A stretch of DNA of 64,000 nucleotides from Mactra quadrangularis (GCA_025267735.1 CM046308.1:39731267-39795266); one strand, 5' to 3'. Shown: positions 1 through 13,302, numbered from the stretch's first letter. Notes: generated from the sequence alone by a model not told the origin. Translations and numbers: made by a program.

Positions 1-254
1 AAATACTTTCTTTATGTCAATAAAATATTTGACGTAACAAGACCCATCTCCTTAAGTTCATGTATTTATAAAAATGCATTAGGTAATAATCAACAAAGAT
101 ATCTTAATTTAATGTAACAAAATCCATTTCCCATATTCCATTGTTTATACAAATCGATAAAATGAAAATCAACATCAATGTCACAACAATATAATTCTAT
201 CTCTTGTAAATTGTAATGTATTATGTAAAACTATCTACAATAACGGTCTCATTA

Positions 255-3200
255 TTACATTGCCCCTTGCATTACACCTTTATGTAAAACTGAGCCATTT
301 TCCTGAAGAAGTAAGGCTGGCCATACAACGTAGTCACATTTTGTTCCAGTCTTCGTGTACTCCCTGAAATACTTGGTATCAAACCTTTCACCTGGTGTCA
401 CTTTGTAGAATAAAACCACAGGAGGATCTTGAATTGCCATCAACCAGCAAAGCTCGTAAGCCAGAAGAATGTACTTCTTTAAGTTTGGAGTCAATCTGAC
501 ATCTGCAGGTTGAAGGCCTCTAAGAAACTGAAAATTAATATTACTGTAGTTGTATTATTGAGTAAGGTGCCTCTTCAGAAAAACATAAAAAAATGTACCA
601 TGATTCATACCGCTTTTCCATACTTTGTAGACATTTTGCTGCGATCAGTCGTTCAATTGACTTTTTTGAGATAGTAGGGAAATATTCATGGAGTCATGCT
701 TTGTTCCCAATACTAAGCATATTCACATTTTCCAGTGGCTAACAGCTGTCCTGCTTGATATTGAATGTTCCTGTCTTCTAAATTCAGAAGTAGGACGTCA
801 CTCAATTCACGAAAGTATGCTCTGCTAGGAATCAAAAACACGACTCCGCCATCACCAGACTTGTGTCCTTCCAACTGAGCTAGCCTGGTCGAAATATACA
901 AAACCATGAATGCAAGTAGGAAAACATACAAGTAAAAAGGCCAGTACCAAAATACATGCTCGTAATAATATGAAAACTCGTACCTCTTCGTTCGGTTCAA
1001 TTCCAGCTTTGTAATTCTTTTTCCTCAGATCTTTATACAGTTTGAAATTCAATTTCAAGTCGTCTGTCATCTGTAAGTAGATTCAGTGTGCAATCCAAGA
1101 TCACATGTATTAATACAATGTGTTACTAAATATAGTAACATACTTTGAACATTCTGATTGCGTTTATGGCGGACACGTGACTATTTTTTCTTTTTCTTTT
1201 TTAATGCCAGGTTTAAAGAGTACTACTGTACAAAAATGATAATTTTGTTTTTGCTAAATTCAAATGATCAACAATTAACTTTTTCTTTATTAATGTTTTA
1301 AGTATGCTCATTAAACGCTAAATTATCAAACTCAGAAATGCGTACCTGAACGTGTATGTTTCGTTTAGAAATAATAGGTATGATCATTTTAGCATCTTTA
1401 AAATCATTTAATCATCATCAACTGCTTTTAATGAGATATAATGATTATTTTTGATGTGACAAATGGATCTGTAAAACTAGTACTCACTTCCTGACATTTG
1501 GTTACTGCTAATACAGATTGTTCAAGAGTTTTCATTTCGTCTTCAACAATCCGGGCACATTCTTGGTAGGAATTCTGTAATGGAAAACAATTTGATGATT
1601 ATGGCTTTATCTGAAAACCATACAAATTTTATCTTTTCTGTAATATTTTCGTATCGAACTAATTGGCTAATGTAAGTATCACTTGATATAAGATTTTTGT
1701 GTAAGAGGACTTGCAGATATGTTAGAGCTAAAGTCAATACCTAAGTGGCAAGATCATGTTTGCAGACTCCTTAGGAACTTTTACACTTAATCTATGTATT
1801 TGAATTATATAAAGTTTTATTATGTAATTTAGATATGTTTGACATATTTTTTTTACATTCACAACGGCTCATAAAGTTAACATTACATAAGCTATTAATG
1901 GACATGTCCAACTTGTAGTCCTATACATGATCTCAAGTCGATACTCAATTTTCAATAGAAAAGTATAAGGGAAAATTCTTTAAACGGCCATATCTCTTTT
2001 ATCTTTTAAGATATCAATTTTGTGCAAGTGATGTTAAAAACTTTATTCTTTCTAATAGTTGTTTTAACATTTTTTGTTAAATTGAAAAGTTTTGGTCTGT
2101 TTTGATATTTTATTTGACAACTCATGTTACTATAAAATAAGAAAGAAAATGAATACCCATCGTCGCCTCAACCTAACAATGCTCTAACTACCAAATTTCT
2201 ATTTTTGGGAAATCGACTTCAAAAGTTCAAAGGGTTATATCTTCGTTGTTTCAGTCTGTATAGACATGAGACTTGGTAGGCACATTAACAATGTTAATCA
2301 ACACATATTTGAAATGTATGATTGAAATATTATGAATAATAATGCTGAAAATTGCAAAAATGTGTTTGGAGATAGGTCAAAATTCGCTTATTTTGGTTGA
2401 TGCATCTCGTTCTAACATTGCGCTATCTCCAAGAAGACATTATAATGGTATTTGAGCACATTTTCTATAATTTTGAGTTTGTAACACTGCCTATGTTGCA
2501 GCATACATATTTATTTTGGTATACACCAAAAAATATAATGTCACTGGAGAGGAAAAACACAATAATCATGTTGTGTACTCCGACTGGACGAAAGGAGATA
2601 GAGCAATGTTTGAACAAGCTTCTATGGACTTAGAGCATTGTTAAAGTCAATTAGGACATAAAACGAGTGACGAAGATTTCATTTTGATCGGATAACAGTA
2701 TTTTCAGCCCAAACATTGATCTATGTCCTGGACATAGAGCAATGTTTACGCTGTGAGCAGAGAAAATGTGTGGAGATAGGATAATGTACGATTGGCGAAT
2801 TGGGCTGTTTGACATGATAGAGTCTCGAAACCTTTTTTAGAAGATAGAACAATGTCATACAAGTCACTTGGTATGTTTATCTCATTTTTTTCAAAAATGG
2901 AGATAGGACATTGTTAGATTGAGGCGACGCCATGCTGTTATAAGTTAAAAAATAAAGCATTTCCGGTTCTTTGATAAAATTTGTACAAATGGCATGAGAA
3001 AACTGTATATTTCTAGTTTCCGAAGCGTTTTTTATTCTTAAAATATCGTAATGAAGTTTTAGTTTGTTTTGCACTTTTTTCCGAAAGTTTTGGATTTTAA
3101 CGTATTTGATCTTAACTTTATAGTGTGCGCTATCGAATTTAGGGTCCCCTGGTGTGATTGTATAATACATTGAGTATAGCAAGGCGCTGTGTACCCTGGA

Positions 3201-6200
3201 TTTAAACGTATTTGTTTTTAACTTTATAGTGTGCGCTATCGAATTTAGGGACCCCTGGTGTGATTGTATAATACATTGTGTATAGCAAGGCGCTGCGGGT
3301 ACACTTTTATGACAGGATTACTTTCCTGTCTCAATTTCGTGGATAACTAGTTGTATCAGTCAAATGATCTAGCAATAAAGGTTACAATAATTATTTTTCT
3401 AACCCAGAGAAAGTTATCTATATCTCTGTTCATTGGTCAGAGAGATTTACACGACCATACGAACCACTGAAATCAGTATTGTAAAAATATTACTTTTAAA
3501 CAAATTTAATTGAAAAAATATTCCTTCATTGCTTATAATATATTTATATGCGTATAACTTGCGTTGTAAGTCTTTATATCTCTCAGATAAATGAATACTT
3601 AGAACCAATACTTAAGTTTTTTAGTTTATTAGCGGCGTAATAATAACTGAAAAAAGACATGCTATTGTTATATTTTCTCCTCTATAAATATAATTTCTCC
3701 AATCGTTGAAACCTTGAAACCTTTTTATATAATATTTTATTCTTGCGTATAACAATTTCATTAAAAAGGTGAAATGTGTATACCGTTACTTATTAAAAAA
3801 TGGACACTTTAGTCTTAGTAAAATATTGCCACGGACAAACGAAACAAAAAATAGTTATTGTCGTCTTATTAATAACGATGATGATTGAATAATTTGTTGC
3901 AATTTAAATCATTTAACTATTGTTACAATAAAATACGGCCCACCAAAATTAATGGATGGGCAATTAAGTAATTTTAAAAAGCTGATATATAATTCTCATT
4001 CTAACAAAAAATATTACAATAGTCAATTACAATTTTGTTTCAACTCTCATGTATACAAAATGTCACCTCTAAAGTACTGACATATTTATCAATTAATTTA
4101 CACCTCATTCACAATGGACAATATATACATACAACATTTGTCTACAAGGGATTAACGCCCCCCCCCCCCCCGATGAAAAATTAAAATCTTTTTGACCATG
4201 ATCGTGGTCTATGGTCCTTATCTTATTTTATCGATCACAACATGAGGTCATGGCTTGTAGATTATAGTATCGCAATACTGGCGTATCTACGATCAGTGCT
4301 ATATGGCTGTATCAAACACAAAAAATCTTGATGGGTCTGAAAGTTTGGTATGGATATTTGTGAAGTCGATGAGAGGGTGAGAGATTTGAAGTTTTTCACG
4401 CGTTAAGAACCAGTAACGTACTGCAGTTTGATACTTTGTTGTAAATGCATACCTGGAATCTAGTCGCCGTAGTTCAAACTTTTCAGTTCAGAATCAACAG
4501 AAATCGTTATTTTGTGAAGCTCAAACTTTAAATAGAGACATTTAAATAACTTGTAGCACGACACTAGTGTAAAACAAGAATATAAATGCAATGCCTCAAT
4601 TTTATTGTTATCCTAAACCATAATTATTTATACAATATCTGTACTTACTGTAAGTATATTCAGTAATGTAGATATTGCTTCTCTCCCGGAAAAGTTAGCT
4701 AACTCAAGATCTTCAAAAGCGTCAGTCCATTCATTGTCATACATTTCCCGATATCTCTCGCCAGTCTTTAATGGTCTATTCTGGTCGCTAAGATCAGTAA
4801 TATTTGGGTTGCTATTTGAAACTAGGTCACCCATTACTTTACTTAATCTGTAAGAGAATACGGTACATTGAAGATAACATATATATAATATTAGCTAATT
4901 TCGTATGCATAGTTTGCCCCCATTAGCCCGGGAAAATAAATGATATTTGAATTATCATTTAAAGCATGTTCACACATTATTTGGACCTATGAAGGATGAA
5001 TGTAGCTATGTCATACTTATACAATACTAAATGATCCAGTGGGTTTTGTTCAAGTTTTAAACCCATTATATTAGCGTATAAATCTTATTTCAGCGAGCAT
5101 CATTATTGGCTTTTGGTGTGTAATAATGTTGATGTATTGGTGAGCAAACCAAAATAAACGAATTAACTACATGTACATGTTTATTTTATACCTTTTACGA
5201 ATGCTATTGACGAAGTGATTCGGTAAAAGAATTTTGATGGAGAAATTCTTAAGTTTTGAGACCGAAGTTCCATTAATTTATCTTTATGACATGAATTCGT
5301 AAATAAAACAATCACCTTTAGTATTTACATTGAACTTTCGGTATATGTATGTTGTATAAAACTGTCATATTAATTTATATGTACATGATATTCATAAAAA
5401 TGAAATAATTCATACCTTGTTTTTAGTTCATCATTTTCTTGGCGTAATTCTGCTATCTCCCTAGCATAATTTGAAATAACGCTGAAAAAGATCGATAAAA
5501 ATGATAAGATATGATATAGGAAATGGTTTTGATCGAACGATTTAGAATATCGTAACAAGATTTAACTTGATTTGTTTGAAGGTAGACCGATCTTAATTAT
5601 ATGCTTTATAGGTGCGACAAATAAGGTATATATATATATATTAATCCAAAATTGGAATACCTGCACATAAAATTGTGCGAATCCCTAAGGTTCGACCCAA
5701 AGCTCTTCATGAAGAAAGCCTCCCCGGCTAGCTTACTTGGTTGCACACAAGTCTACTGATCGAGGGGTCGTGGGTTCGATTCCCGGGCGGGGCATACTTT
5801 CGTGGAGCTTGGTCATGAAATTATTTCTACGGCCATTCTCCCTCCTACCAATGATTTTTGGTTATGTAGGGCAGTTGTCAGTCACCGACGTAAGGATGTG
5901 CTTAGTAGTTGGTTAACAGCTAAATCCAGAGATTTAGCCTTTCCAGAAGGAGTGAGTAGGTTGACTGACCGCCGTTATTTGACCTATAATTGTGTTGCTA
6001 CGGCGTTAAACCCAACAAACAAACTTAATAGGGAAGTTCCTCGACGAAGACGACTATTTCTAACAGTAATGCCACAAATGAAAAAGAAAACATGCTTTGA
6101 ATGACCATAAAGACAAATACAGTGCTGGTAAAAGAAGTAAAATCCAGGACAAAAGTAAATATGAGCAAATGTGTTGTGTGGTGGACATATTTCTTGTAAA

Positions 6201-9200
6201 TATTAAACAAACTTTTACAATATCTAACTAAAACAATAATATACAAGGAACGAGTGGTAAGATTTTGATTTTGACAGTTCATCAATTAATAGAACTGGAC
6301 AATTCACAATCCTTGTAAATAAACAATTTTTTCAAAACCTGTGCACATATTTAAACATTAGTTTAAAATAAGTTTGGTTAAGTCACGAGAAAAATCTAAA
6401 TGAAATCATATACTTTCTAACGTCAAAGAATCTCAAAATTTTACCATTTTTAAACAAAAATATATATTTCCTCCATATTTGAATAAGTTGATGAGCTGTT
6501 TGATCCGTTTGGAAGGATTAGCGACTATAGACAAATAGTAAGTCAACTAATGTATAAGATACTTCAGATCAGTTTGTATTTTGCTTTGTTGCTGGTGTGT
6601 CTCATTTTAATATTTATATCGATACTTGAGGTAATAATATTCACGCACAAATTGAGAAAAAAATCAATTACCTATCCGTTGTGCTGTCATTTGGTGTAGG
6701 ACTGAACCATGCTGTGCGTTTTGTTCCATCAACACTTGATAAAGTCCTGTGAATAAAAAATTAATATCATATTAAACAACTTAAGACTGAAATTGTATCT
6801 GTGTCATGTTAGAAACCTTTTCGAAATGGCCAGACTGTTTCTAACAGTTATGCATCAAATGAGAAAGAACACATGATTTGAATGATCATAACTAAGTTCT
6901 GATTAAAGGGGTAAAATCCAGAACAAAAGTAAGAGTGGTCAAATATGTTGAGGTTGTGCAATTGAACTATATTATGTAAATAAACAAATGTTGACAATAA
7001 TAGTCAATATATAACAATAACAGAAATATAACGGAAAGCGGCTGATGAATATTGTTTACCAACTCAGAAAACTATACCATTCAAAATCGATACAAATAGA
7101 CAATTCTTTTAAACCTAAAATGCACACATTTGAACATACGTTTGATGTCTATAAAATGAACGGTCCGTTGAAATACGAAGAAACTTGAATTGGTAACAAA
7201 AATTTTCTAAAATCAAAGAATCTGATTTTTTTTAAAAATAAAAAAAATATCAATATCCTTAATATTTGTATAAGTTGTTTGGGCCTTGTGGAAAGTAAGC
7301 GAGTACGGATACAAATGAATGAATAAGATATTAAGCTAAGCAGGTCTCTGTAAAATGTTGGGAAAGACGAATGGTGCTCAATAAAGTCTTACGCAGGGAA
7401 ATAAAATTGGATCATATTGATTATGATAAAAAGATATATTGTCTACAAACCCTGAATTACTGTAGTGCATGACTTGATTTTTTGCACTATTCCTGCTGTC
7501 CGAAAACATACCCTTTCTCTTTTTCTTTTTCTTCTTTTCTTTCTTTTTTGGGGCTTCGTCTTTTCCCCTGTAATTTGATAAAGGAATAAGAAAATGATAT
7601 TTCATTGCCATGAATTACGCATTTTCTCTGTCATTTATATAATAAGTCCCATTGTTGGCTTAAAAGCGGTTCCTGTGATGCACCAATGCTAGGCATAATC
7701 ACACCAGTATTTGAGTCCTATCATAAGTATACAACGTCTTCTATTTTTCACGTATGTAGTCATTGTTATCAGTAAGAATCAAAATCGCGAACGTATTGCT
7801 TTGACAGATTAAGATAATTTAAAGTCGAAAACATTATTGTCAATTTTTTCTCAACTGTCAAAGTTGGAATAGTTTCACGGTAATTGATCACACACTATCA
7901 CAATACTATGGGTGTAAAACAAAGAACACGAAGTCACCGTGAAATTATTCATGTTTTGACAGTTGAGAAAAAAACGAACTATACTCCTGTTTCGGGAAAG
8001 CAAATAACATAGTGGATGTTTTCTTAACCTGCAACTGATAATTTGACCTCCAATTGTAAACCCGTAGACATATGCGAGGATTCAAGAGAATCCTCTCAGT
8101 ACCAACCAATTAAACCAAGAAATTAAAAAAAAATGAATCTTTATTCATTTAAGATTTATATCGTAAACATGTTCAAGTCTGACGTTTCAAGTGAACCTTT
8201 CAGTGATTTTAAAGATATACAAGATAAAATATTGTTCGTAATAGCCCCACCATTCCCTGAATATTTGAACTAAAATTGCATAAATATACATATTTTATCT
8301 TGAGAGCCATACTTATAGACTTACATTTGTAGAATCTCATCTCCATTGTTTCTCCTTTCGTCACGGTGTGTTTTCTTTGACATGCTACCCTGTAGGTATT
8401 TAAAAGAACTTGATACAAATATAACAAAATATAGCAAATAATGCAATTTCATACAATGTGTATTACATAATTTTGTTTGAAATTGAATACATGGCTATTT
8501 GCCAGTCTAACTATTAGATGCGTCAATAAGCATTTGATGATGGACGAAAATAAGTTCATATGTTACAATTTAAATCCTTGAATCTGATTACAAACAACAT
8601 TATGTTTGATGGTGTACCGATCTGGCAAATGCTGTAAGAAACAGCGCAAAGTTATCAAACATCTCCCGTGTGTGAATCTGCTTTGACGTGAGTATGATTG
8701 GGTCTTTGTTCAATGTTTAAGTCGATGTGTCCACGCAACTAAACACACTATCATATTAAAAGCAGTCTACGTTCTGCTTCATAATTGCAGTAAGTAAAAC
8801 AACTGTCACGATAGTGCAATTACATGTATGTTATTAAATCTTTTTACATCATTTCTTGTAACATATAGTCGCACATTGATCAGCAATGATGCCATTATAA
8901 CACTTCCACATTTCAACCAAGTCGCTTGAGCTCTGCCTGAACACATTATCCATTATTAATTTCTGGATAACCTATTTGCTTCGGTCGTATTACGGAAAAA
9001 GTATAATCAACCTTTCATCCAAGTACATTACCCTTCAATACAATACAAAACAAAACATTGAATGATATCAGTTATGAACATTGGCAAATATTGAAAGTCT
9101 TCAGCATAGACATCTGATATATTGTGCTAAGAATTTGACATTTAATTAGTTAGCTAAAACATCAGCGTATATTCAGATATACCACAATGTTTACTCATAT

Positions 9201-10447
9201 CGGCAAATTAAAAAATGGAACAATAACTACGGAAATCAAATCAGACAATAATGAAAATATCTATTGAAAGATCTCCCTTCCATACACTAACCTCATCTTT
9301 TAAATCAATATACGCAGTTGTAGTGTTCCTTAGTTTGTATTCATCAGAAGAATTAGGGATTTCACTTTTGGAGGTATTTTCAGTAGGTTTAATTCTTGTT
9401 CTATTATTTGTCGCTTGATCTTTGCTATCCAATAAGCCAAGAGATGTATCAAGATCATGATTAATTTTATCATACTCTTCTACATGATATATATGACTGA
9501 GTTTATTATCATTTGTAGTTACATGGAGTTTAGTTCCCTTTATTAGTGGCAACTTGCCATGTTTTTCATAGTCTCCTGAAGGAACAATTCCTGTCACACG
9601 TGCCTGTGGGAATATGAACATATAAAAGTTTATATTTCCATTGTATATTTACATCACATAGCACCTCATTTCAATGAAACGAGCTTAATAGGTAACCCGC
9701 AAGTCTACTGATCGAGAGGTCTTGGGTTTGATTCCCGAGCAGGGCAAACTTTCGTGCAGCTTGATCATGAAATTATTTCTACGGCCATTCTCCTTCCTAT
9801 CACTGATTCTTAATCATAGCAAGCCACTAACGGAAGTATGTGCCTAGTAGTTGGTTAACAGCTTAACCTAAAGAGTTAGCAACTCCAGCAACAGTGAAAA
9901 GGTTGACTGACTGCCTTGATATAACCGCTATAATGATTTGCTACGGCGTTAAACTCAACAAAACAAACAAAACAAACATCACTTTAAAACTAATTGTATA
10001 CATATATGCATTGGAACCCTTTTATCTATTAATCATTGATATTATTGTTACCATTATTTCACAACGCCATTGTATATATGAATTATGAAACAGAAATAGG
10101 TGTTTGGTCATTTGCATAAGAAAACCACATTTAACTAAAAGTCTTAAATTGTATTGGTATCATTATGAAAATAATTAATTATAGGATTCAAAAGAATTAA
10201 TTTAAATTGGATAAATGATCATATGCAGAACCTTAGGTATGGTTTGACTATTATTTTGTGATCTTAATGTATCATCAACTTCATCCACATCCTGATTTTT
10301 CCTATCATCTGATACACTTCCAGCTAAACGGCTACTTGTATCCTTTTCATTTTCTTGTGACGTGTCTGTTGATGGACTCGCACTTGCTTGATTTGTCTTA
10401 TCTATAGGAGTCACCTTCTGGTCATTTTTACTTGAGGTACCCCCCAT
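255..10447 (-). CDS. MIEAP-like protein (mitochondria-eating protein family), 11 exons, intact
   Basis: Exons on the minus strand: 10447-10232, 9603-9292, 8389-8325, 7567-7451, 6746-6672, 5481-5416, 4847-4649, 1574-1488, 1070-984, 660-611, 519-255. All have AG/GT borders and compatible phases, summing to 1539 nt (512 aa plus stop). Seen: N-terminal MGGTSSK, an N-myristoylation-type start; a lysine-rich run near residues 205-216; a short heptad-like coiled coil (REIAELRQENDELKTR) near 266-283; then a domain of about 220 residues containing MYDNEWTDAFEDL, QDPPVV, GERF and VWPALL. These match the C-terminal half of vertebrate SPATA18/MIEAP (PP...GE.F...VWPAL...KGE). Known of the family: MIEAP acts in mitochondrial quality control in mammals; bivalve paralogues are mostly uncharacterised. 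Inference: a membrane-tethered paralogue. The acceptors of exon 10 (AAAAAAG) and exon 11 (second AG, at 520-521) were chosen by phase and are the weakest points. The large intron between exons 7 and 8 holds a TIR transposon. Confidence 0.82.
1903..4352 (+). mobile_element. TIR transposon T1, copy 1, with a nested insertion
   Basis: It begins CATGTCCAACTTGTAG and ends in the inverted counterpart CTGAAAGTTTGGTATG. It lies in the intron between exons 7 and 8 of the MIEAP-like gene. The inverted gene copy at 49.57-49.60 kb lacks it and shows the uninterrupted site (TAAATATCCATAAATAGC). Internal parts match 24911-26294 and, inverted, 62291-63939. A run of C lies at 4149-4171. A second element (2161-2929) sits inside it. 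No transposase ORF. Confidence 0.8.
2161..2929. mobile_element. Nested 0.77-kb MITE with 21-bp TIRs
   Basis: The left end CGTCGCCTCAACCTAACAAT is mirrored at the right end by CATTGTTAGATTGAGGCGAC (2908-2928). CCAT flanks both sides as a probable 4-bp target duplication. The T1 copy at 24.9 kb reads straight through this site (ATACCCATACTGATATAAG). Inside are several copies of a short motif like ATTGTT...GAGATAG in both orientations. The 2397-2633 frame has no recognisable domain. Confidence 0.8.
5721..6030 (+). repeat. SINE family A, near full length
   Basis: tRNA-like head (GGCTAGCTTACTTGGTTG; box B GGGTTCGATTCCC), body with GGAGCTTGGTCATGAAATTA, tail TTGCTACGGCGTTAAACCC then an ACAAAC run. 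In intron 5 of the MIEAP-like gene. Confidence 0.8.
7843..7975. mobile_element. MITE family M, short copy
   Basis: Ends TTTTTTCTCAACTGTCAAAG and ...TTTTGACAGTTGAGAAAAAA, with TIRs of about 40 bp including TTTCACGGT / CACCGTGAAATTATT. It lies in intron 3 of the MIEAP-like gene. Relatives are at 20.9, 41.2 and 58.5 kb. Confidence 0.78.
9685..9980 (+). repeat. SINE family A in intron 1 of the MIEAP-like gene
   Basis: Body and tail (CTACGGCGTTAAACTCAAC), with box B GGGTTTGATTCCC. A sister copy sits at 10840 because the flanking block is tandemly duplicated. Confidence 0.8.
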
Positions 10448-10655
10448 TTTGGACGATACCTTTAAAATAGGAACAAGTATGCATCAGAATTAACTAGAAG
10501 GTGATTAATGTCAAATAATTGATTTCCATTCGTTCTTAATTATTCCTTTTAAGCTCGTTTTGGACCTGATTGATAAAGTCTTTCATGTCGGTATAATATT
10601 ACTAACTTGCCGAAAATTGTAAAATTTCAAACGGTCGAGATAATTATACGAATGT

Positions 10656-10760
10656 TATTTCATTATCATTTGTAGTTTCATGGAGTTTGGTTCCCTTTAA
10701 TGGTGGCAACTTGCCATGTTTTTCATAGTTTCCTGAAGGAACAATTCCTGTCCCATGTGC
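10656..10760 (-). pseudogene. Truncated duplicate of MIEAP-like exon 2 (exon 2')
   Basis: It begins after a good acceptor (ACTCACAG|GCACATGG) and reads AHGTGIVPSGNYEKHGKLP, parallel to ARVTGIVPSGDYEKHGKLP in exon 2 at 9603. Homology stops near 10656, at the point where the sequence switches to the flank that also lies upstream of exon 1' (compare 10620-10656 with 11812-11850). The rest of the exon and its donor are therefore missing. This is the junction of the tandem duplication. Confidence 0.8.
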
Positions 10761-10837
10761 CTGTGAGTATATGAACATATAAAAGTTTAAATTTCCATTG
10801 TATATTCTCATCCAATAGCACCTCATTTCAATGAAAC

Positions 10838-11140
10838 GAGCCCCCGGCTAGCTTAATAGGTAACACGCAAGTCTACGGATTGAGAGTTCTTGGGTTTGAT
10901 TCCCGAGCAGGGCCAATTTTCGTGGAGCTTGATCATGAAATAATTTCTACGGCCATTCTCCTTCCTTTCACTGATTCTTAATCATAGCAAGCCACAAGCG
11001 GAAGTATGCGTCTAGAAGTTGGTTAAAAGTTATATCCAGAGATTTAGCCTCTCCAGCAATAGTAAGTAGGTGGGCTGTCTGCCTTGATATTAACACTACA
11101 ATGTGCTGCTACGGCGTTAAACCCAACAAAACAAACGAAA
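10838..11140 (+). repeat. SINE family A, sister copy in the duplicated block
   Basis: CCCCCGGCTAGCTTAATAGG head, GGGTTTGATTCCCGAGCAGG, tail GCTACGGCGTTAAACCCAAC. Duplicated together with exon 1 and part of exon 2. Confidence 0.8.
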
Positions 11141-11423
11141 TAAACATCCCTTTAAAACTTATTATATGCAATATATTAGGCGGAAGGCTTTTACCTATTT
11201 ATTATTACTAAGATTGTATAACGCCATTGTTTATATGAACTATGATAAAGAAATAGGAATCTAATCATTTGCAGACGTTTAAATTAAAAACACGAAGAAA
11301 ATGTCATCGAATTGCACTACATTTTACTAAAAGTCATAAATTGTATTGGTATCATAACGAAAATAATAAATTATAGGATTCAAAAGAATTAATTAAAATT
11401 GGATAAATGATCATATACAGAAC

Positions 11424-11639
11424 CTTAGGTAAAGTTTGGCTTTTATTTTGTGATCTTAATGCATCATCAACTTCATGCACATCCTGATTTTTCTTATCAT
11501 CTGATACACTTCCAGCTAAACGGCTACTTGTATCCTTTTCATTTTCTTGTGACGTGTCTGTTGATGGACTCTCTCTTGCTTGATTTGTCTTATCTATAGG
11601 AGTCACCTTCTGGTCTTTTTTACTTGAGGTACCCCCCAT
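11424..11639 (-). CDS. Duplicate first exon of the MIEAP-like gene (exon 1')
   Basis: A 216-nt open exon, 72 codons, nearly identical to exon 1 at 10447-10232. It has the same MGGTSSK start and the same CCTAAG|GTTCTG donor. It arose by a tandem duplication of about 1.19 kb. Its own downstream partner, exon 2' at about 10656-10760, is truncated and has no donor. If exon 1' is used it would have to splice to exon 2 at 9603, giving an alternative N-terminus (for example KKDQ instead of KNDQ after MGGTSS). Expression is unknown. It could equally be a relic. Confidence 0.6.
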
Positions 11640-13019
11640 TTGGACGATACCTTTAAAATAGGAACAAGTAAGCATAAGAATTAACTAGAATGTGATTAAT
11701 GTCAAATAATTGATTTCCATTCGTTCTCAATTTTAACTTTTAGGTTCGTTTTGGACTTGATTGATAAAGTCTTTCATGTCGGTATAATATTACTAACTCG
11801 CCGAAAATTGTAAAATTTCAAACGGTCGAGATAATTATACGAATGTTATAAATTGATATAATTATAGTTTTTTATTCTTAAAAAGAGCCAAGATAGTTAA
11901 ACTAGGACAAGATATATGTATGAATAAGAGTGGAAAGACGTAAAAAGTACTTGGTACAATTTTGATCTTGAACTTGGAACCTTCTTCTGGTAATCATTGA
12001 CAAGCCAGTGTCGTGTTGGTTCTAAATCACATCAAAATACTACTAAGTTATTTCTTATAGCCACGAACTTTATACGTTTATATAAAAAACATGATAAATG
12101 ATGAAAGTGAATCGAGAGTGATTAATTTAAGTTTAAGGACTTATGTTTCAAAGAACGTTTATAAATTTACATACATTAAACTTTAGGAGATTCTGTTATT
12201 GTCTTTATAAAAACAAGTGAGTAATATCTACACGCTTAACGCCGCTTCTTTTGTTTAGCATGGGTTAATATATGACGGAATCACCTTGTTAAACAAAAGA
12301 TATCACGTGAGTGAGTTGATATTTAGATATCAACCCGGTCACGTGAAAAAGAATAACCTGCCCCGTGAAGTTTTAATTCGTGCATTTACAGGTCGTATTC
12401 TAGGTCATGCGTGTTTTTGTACTTTAAACAATGGACTTGCCCACTAAATAGGTAAAAACTGATGCATGAACATCATTTAACTGATTCAAACACACCACTT
12501 TGATATAAACATTTATTTTAAATAGTTTATATACACATTGTAAACTTTGTATAATGATATGTTTATAAAATAAGTGTAAACTAACTAAACTAAAATATTG
12601 TGAAAATAATTCACCCCTAAATATTGGTGCGTAATGAAACTAGCTATATTCATATACGCAATGTTTACGTGGACGACCTGTAATGGAAAGCAGTGTTCGC
12701 GTAAATTTAGAATTTAAAATAAACACGAACTGTTTAATTTTGAAATATTTTTGACAAAACGAATTGTAATTACATTAAATGTTTATTACAAAATCAAATC
12801 ATTTCGAAAATATAAACAGAACTTTGGATGTCTTCAAAAATAATGAAAATGAACATGATAAACTTATTAATGTAATGATTTAGTAGCGACGTTAACCACC
12901 TGAAGTACTTCCTATTTTGGCTCATTGATTTCGATTTTAATACCAAATTAAATATGATCGAGAATAAGTCTGTATGATAACACTGCTCATAACAATGTCT
13001 AACATGTTTTTTTAAATTT

Positions 13020-13302
13020 TTTTTTAATTGGATTTACACCTTTTCAACACATTTTAGGTCATTTTACGGCTTCCAGCGCACCTAACCTAGCTTTCCTGGA
13101 CCCTTGTCTGTAACCAGTACTTACCTACCCTTCCACAAGACCGGAAACTTCTCCATATTATCTAATCAATGGAGAAAAAATGACATTAAAGTCTAATTTT
13201 TCATGGAAGGGTTTAACCTCCCCGGGTGGGATTCGAACCCGTACCCCCTTCGGGATTCCGAATCCCAACTCGCTACCAACTGCGCTATCGGCCCGGGTTG
13301 TG
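13020..13302 (-). repeat. SINE family B, inverted, full length
   Basis: The mirrored tRNA-like head GGGTGGGATTCGAACCCG and CCAACTGCGCTATCGGCCCG, with body CGCACCTAACCTAGCTTTCC, mark a second tRNA-derived SINE family. Confidence 0.8.

Noticed and set aside
2397..2633. 78-aa frame inside the nested MITE
   Set aside because: Dominated by the element's repeated motifs; not transposase-like.
4149..4171. Run of C and flanking TATATA tract near 5625 as possible functional sites
   Set aside because: Simple sequence only; nothing ties them to a function.
5802..6104. 100-aa frame
   Set aside because: Lies in SINE family A within an intron of the MIEAP-like gene.
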